The notes below the pieces were generated by a model. That model saw nothing but the letters and a program-made list of their open reading frames with translations, had not been told where the DNA came from and searched no databases. A DNA stretch of 64,000 bases from Amphiduros pacificus. Its lineage: Eukaryota > Annelida > Polychaeta > Phyllodocida > Hesionidae. Of this stretch, positions 59,296-64,000 are shown in pieces. The stretch lies in contig OX439000.1 in assembly GCA_949316495.1 (NCBI GenBank), positions 55,404,220-55,468,219 on the forward strand. The letters run 5' to 3'. Every line of letters begins with the position of its first letter. The first letter of the stretch is position 1. The position numbers and the translations under genes were made by a program.

Positions 59296-62200
59296 TTATT
59301 GTGATGTTTTAACACTGTGCGTTTCTGCTGCTTCTCCCACTGGATTTGTCAATATCAATTTCAAATTCTGCAAAACATAAACATATAAATAATATTCAGA
59401 TTTCCAATATTTTCAAAAATTACAATCAATTATTGCATGTAACATATTTGGTCAGCTAGCTGTAAATATTTTCCATAGAATAAGAGTACCGGTACTTACT
59501 GCTGATTTAAAAGAGTTAAGGTTGGCGACAATATCCTGTATAATGGGGTGTTCTATGAGAGTGGTAAAGAGAACACGGTCAGTTGCTTCACATCCCAGGT
59601 CCTGATATACTCCTGCCATACGCTCCTTCAATACAAAACAATCACATTAGTTTTTACATCAATCCATAAGATTCGCAGTATATTCTTATAATATAACAAT
59701 AAATTCCAATAAAAATACAACACTTTGTATTTGCATGAATGGTATATATTTCTATAAGTATCATAATGTAACAATATAATCATACTCTTTTGTCCTTAGA
59801 TGCGAAAGTAATTTTTTTTTAAAGTTCAGCAAAAAAGATGCAATTTTGAGTGGATTTAACTGTTTTGATATTGTTCAAACATTAGGAAGAGTGGAAATAC
59901 AGAAATCAAATTTGTATTCTCAAAAACAAACATAACCCCATGGGTTGATAGCTCTGCTGACTTGAATGAAAACACATGAACTGAGATTAAGTACAACAAG
60001 CAACCAGGTTATGATTTTCCATACAAGATCCCAAAGTAGGCAAGATGTTGTATTTTCTGAGGTCTAATTCTATCTATTTTCCATTAGACTCGGTTCTTTT
60101 TCCATTTTGTCATGATTTTTTCAAAAATCTAACAGCTATCACTAAGTTGTCAAGGAGGCTGCCATTTTGAATAACATAGCCAATGAGAATCAAGATAACA
60201 AGTTGGGGCCAAATTTGAAATGTAACATGCATTTTGATTGGTCAAAATCATCATCTGCTCAAGTCTGCTCCACTTTTAATGGTTGTGAGATTTTGCATGC
60301 ACACAAATTTTGAATTCAAGGTCAATGTGTCAAGGACAAAGGTCACATGACTAAGAAAGTATTACGAGGCAGGGCTATGACCTAAGACATTTCTGTATAC
60401 CAAGTTTTAGTTTCTTCTTATAAGTGGTTGCTGAGATATATTCCTCACAAAATTTGTGACATCAAGGCCACTGCACTAAGGTCAATGGTGACATCACTAA
60501 GCTTTGAAGGAATCTGAATCTTCTACCTCTGTATTAAATATGAAACAAATATTACTAGTAGTTTTGGAGGAGAAGATTTTTAAACATAGTGTTAGTATAT
60601 AACAGATATGAAGTATTTTTTATTTATTCACTTCTGATGGTTGTGATGTGGCATGTTCACAAATTTTGAATTCAAGGTCAATGTGTCAAGGTCAAAGGTC
60701 ACATTACTAAAATTGTATGACGAGGTACAGCTTTAACATAAGACATTCCTGTATACCAAGATTTAATTTCTTCTTGTAAGTGGTTGCTGAGATATGCTCC
60801 TTACAAAATTTGTGACATCAAGGTCACTGCACTAAGGTCAATGGTGATATCACTGATAATTGAAGGAATCTAAATCTTCAACTCTCTATCTAGCCCTGTA
60901 TAAAATAGTGTTGGTATATAAAAGATATGAAGTGCATTTAATTCACTTCTAATGGTTGTGATGTGGAATGTTCACAAATTTTGAATTCAAGGTCAATGTG
61001 TCAAGGTCAAAAGTCACATGACTAAGAAAGTATGAAGAGGCATGGCTATGACCTAAGACATTCCTGTATACCAAGATTTAATTTCTTTTTGTAAGTGGTT
61101 GCTGAGATATGCTCCTTACAATATTTGTGACATCAAGGTCACTGCACTAAGGCCAATGGTGACATCACTGAGAATTGAAGGTATCTAAATCTTCAACTCT
61201 CTATCTAGCTCTGTATAAAATAGTGTTGGTATATAAAAGATATGAAGTGCATCTAATTCACTTCTAATGGTTATGATGTGGCATGTTCACAAATTTTGAA
61301 TTCAAGGTCAATGTGTCAAGGTAAAAGGTCACATGACTAAGAAAGTATGATGAGGCACGGCTATGACCTAAGACATTTCTGTATACCAAGTTTTAATTTC
61401 TTCTTATAAGTAGTTGCTGAGATATACTCCTTACAAAATTTGTGACATCAAGGTCACTGCATTAAGGTCAATGGTGACATCACTAAGATTTGAAGGAATC
61501 TGAATCTTCAACTCTCTATCTACCTTTGTATTAAATATGAAACAAATATTACTGGTAGTTTTGGAGGAGAAGATTTTTAAACATAGTGTTAGTATATAAC
61601 AGATATGAAGTGTTTTTTATTCACTTCTGATGGTTGTGATGTGGCATGTTCACAAAATTTGAATTCAAGGTCAATGTGTCAAGGTCAAAGGTCACATGAC
61701 TAAAATTGTATGACGAGGTACAGCTTTAACATAAGACATTCCTGTATACCAAGATTTAATTTCTTCTTGTAAGTGGTTGCTGAGATATGCTCCTTTCAAA
61801 ATTTGTGACATCAAGGTCACTGCACTAAAGTCAATGGTGACATCACTGAGAATTGAAGGAATCTAAATCTTCAACTCTCTATCTAGCTCTGTATAAAATA
61901 GTGTTGGTATATAAAAGATATGAAGTGCATTTAATTCACTTCTAATGGTTATGATGTGGCATGCTCACAAATTTTGAATTCAAGGTCATTGTGTCAAGGT
62001 CAAAGGTCACATGACTAAGAAAGTATTACGAGGCACGGCTATGACCTTAGACATTTCTGTATACCAAGTTTTAATTTCTTCTTATAAGTAGTTGCTGAGA
62101 TATACTCCTTCCAAAATTTGTGACATCAAGGTCACTGCATTAAGGTCAATGGTGACATCACTAAGATTTGAAGGAATCTAAATCTTCAACTCTCTATCTA

Positions 62201-63850
62201 CCTCTGTATTAAATATGAAACAAATATTACTGGTAGTTTTGGAGGAGAAGATTTTTAAACATAATGTTAGTATATAACAGATATGAAGTGTTTTTTATTC
62301 ACTTCTGATGGTTGTGATGTGGCATGTTCACAAATTTTGAATTCAAGGTCAATGTGTCAAGGTCAAAGGTCACATGACTAAAATTGTATGACAAGGCACA
62401 GCTTTAACATACGATATTTCTGCATACCAAGTTTTAATATCCTGTAATAAGTGGTATGCTCAGTACAAAATTTGTGACCTCAAGGTCACTGCACTAAGGT
62501 CAATGGTGACATCACTAAGATTTGAAGGAATCTGAATCTTCAACTATATATCTACCTCTGTATAAAATATGAAAGATGTAGTACTGGTAGTTTTGGAGAA
62601 GAAGATTTTTAAAGAAATGTTGACAGACGGACGGACAGACGGACAGACGGACAGACAGACGGACAGACATTTTCCCCCTCCTAAAGCTCTGCGAGCTAAA
62701 GTCTCAGCAGAGCTAATAAAAAAGACAAATATTTCATTCCCAAAATTGACTTTTCTAATTCTTTGCCTCATAAGGTATCAACTTGACTGAGTTTCAGGCC
62801 ACCTCCTCATGTCAGGACCCTCATAATAGTCAAGGCATCATCATAATAATACCCGAGGCCACAACTAGGTATAACTTACCATGGAGAATGCATCCTCTGG
62901 GTCGGCTGTGACTGAGAACCTGTGACTGTCCCCTCTCATACTCTGACCGTGGTGCAACACCTGCCAAATAAAATATTCACATTACTGATGCGTCTCTACA
63001 AAGAGAATATACCTGATTTTGTAGTAAGGAACAGTTTTGTGGGATTAAAAAGTTTTATAAGGCATATTGGCCAGTGCAGTCACACATATTGTATCTGCAG
63101 GAAATTTATTTGTGATAGCTGTAGGCAAACTGTCAAAGCACTAAAAACTTGGTGGTTTGAAAATTCCATCAAGATCTCATGACACGTAAAATTCCATCAA
63201 GATCTCATGACACTTAAAGCACCAAATATTAACAGAAAAAAATATAATACATTTGAAAACGCAAGAAATTGATTAGTTTTCAAAATATGATTATCTTTTG
63301 CTTGGTCCAAGAATGAGACTTTGTGAGGCAATTAAATAGCATGCAACTTCAGTTGCAGGGACCATTTTTATTTTGAATAAAGATAGGTCAAAACACTGCA
63401 AAATCTTGTTCAACTGGCATGATTTTTTATTATTTTTGATTGATAACACACAAACTGTTGCCATGAAAGTAAAATATAGCAGGCAATTTGAAGAACATAA
63501 TTGTTTTAAATACATATGAGAATGGATCACAAATATCAAATAAGGGAGTTCTCATTCGTATGCAACATGTATGCTGATCACACACAGTGTAAGTCCTTAT
63601 CAAGTTACTCTGACAGCAGTTCAAGGTGAAGATTTTTGCATCAAAGTCCTAATTCATCTTTGATGTGTTAGCTCAAACCAAAATTGCATAAACTTAATGA
63701 TATTAATGTCATATGATGGAAACATAGGATTATATTACCTTATCTAAGGCATCCAGGGGGACAGTGGCATCCATAGCTGCCTCTGGAATGTTCTCTGGAG
63801 CCATCTGCTCCTCTGCCTTCTCTGTGTCCAGGTCTACCGAGGCAGCCAGG
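59296..63850 (-). CDS. Unrecognised protein, last four coding exons (5' part outside window)
   Basis: Exons in coding order are 63850-63739, 62960-62880, 59625-59500 and 59367-59296. The splice sites are canonical and phases join. The first exon takes two bases from an exon beyond the right edge. The visible 129 residues contain EKAEEQMAPENIPEAAM, VLHHGQSMRGDSHRF, DPEDAFSMERMAG, GCEATDRVLFTTLIEH, LNSFKSA and LTNPVGEAAETHSVKTSQ at the C-terminus. The second and third exons have alternating hydrophobic residues typical of helices (LIEHPIIQDIVANLN), so a helical-repeat protein is possible. I do not recognise the family. The 3.25-kb intron between 62880 and 59625 contains element B. Confidence 0.75.
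59949..62715 (+). repeat. Element B: composite repeat with AGGTCA-rich tandem units (7 units)
   Basis: It has the same plan as element A: head, GCCAATGAGAATCAAGATAA block, tandem units, (GACG/GACA)n tract and tail. Unit starts (AAGGTCAATGTGTCAAGG or variants) are at about 60318, 60674, 60989, 61304, 61667, 61982 and 62345, so spacings are 356, 315, 315, 363, 315 and 363 bp. Short and long units therefore tend to alternate, giving a higher-order period of about 678 bp. Perfect AGGTCAAAGGTCA occurs in four units; the others have one change. The inverted 12-mers TAGCTCTGCTGA and TCAGCAGAGCTA mark the ends. Confidence 0.85.
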
Positions 63851-64000
63851 CTGCAACAAGCAATATATTAGTTTATACCAGCACTTTGATCTGTCAACAT
63901 ATCCAAATGCAAATATGTAGAATTCTTAAGTAAATTTAGACATTTTCTGCCTGACAGGAAAAGAGTGGTTCAAGCTAATTTGGAATATTATATACCTAGC

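Overview
The window looks like nuclear DNA of a marine invertebrate, most likely a lophotrochozoan such as a mollusc. The genes are animal genes split by GT-AG introns. The DNA is AT-rich and packed with LINE, SINE and small DNA-transposon copies. I cannot name the species. I saw no rRNA, tRNA gene, CRISPR array or virus-like element. All exon models were built by eye from reading frame, splice sites and remembered family sequences, and the intron phases were checked by hand.

Layout. 0-8 kb: mostly intergenic, with one candidate first exon (892-1056, perhaps GON7-like), a 5'-truncated but long-open LINE (4909-7120) and a MITE (7818-8275). 8.3-16.8 kb (+): a Vps4-type AAA ATPase. One intron is almost entirely a minisatellite of about 44 units copied from the end of the preceding exon together with its splice donor. 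17.3-19.2 kb (-): a three-exon NATD1-like acetyltransferase, convergent with the ATPase gene. 21.7-33.8 kb (+): a twelve-exon SV2/SVOP-type transporter. Its 6.5-kb intron 8 holds two SINEs and a 3.2-kb palindromic DNA transposon with a 9-bp target duplication. 34-42.9 kb: intergenic, with a hAT-type MITE and a doubtful terminal exon. 42.9-47.5 kb (-): a two-exon C2H2 zinc-finger protein. 49.2-55.1 kb (-): a complete eleven-exon class I histone deacetylase (HDAC1/2), with three MITEs in its introns. 59.3-63.85 kb (-): the last four exons of an unrecognised gene that runs off the right edge.

The genes do not form a pathway. The zinc-finger protein and HDAC1/2 are both nuclear and lie head to tail, but nothing here shows co-regulation.

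The most unusual material is in the repeats. (1) Three tiny palindromic insertions of 33-70 bp share the ends CTGAGAGCAATA and TATTGCTCTCAG. Each has its own perfect 7-bp target duplication, and one has an empty site in a sister repeat 3 kb away. (2) A splice-donor minisatellite has grown from a real exon-intron junction. (3) Two elements (56.97-58.56 and 59.95-62.72 kb) are built from units of about 315/363 bp that carry perfect AGGTCA DR1 sites for nuclear receptors.
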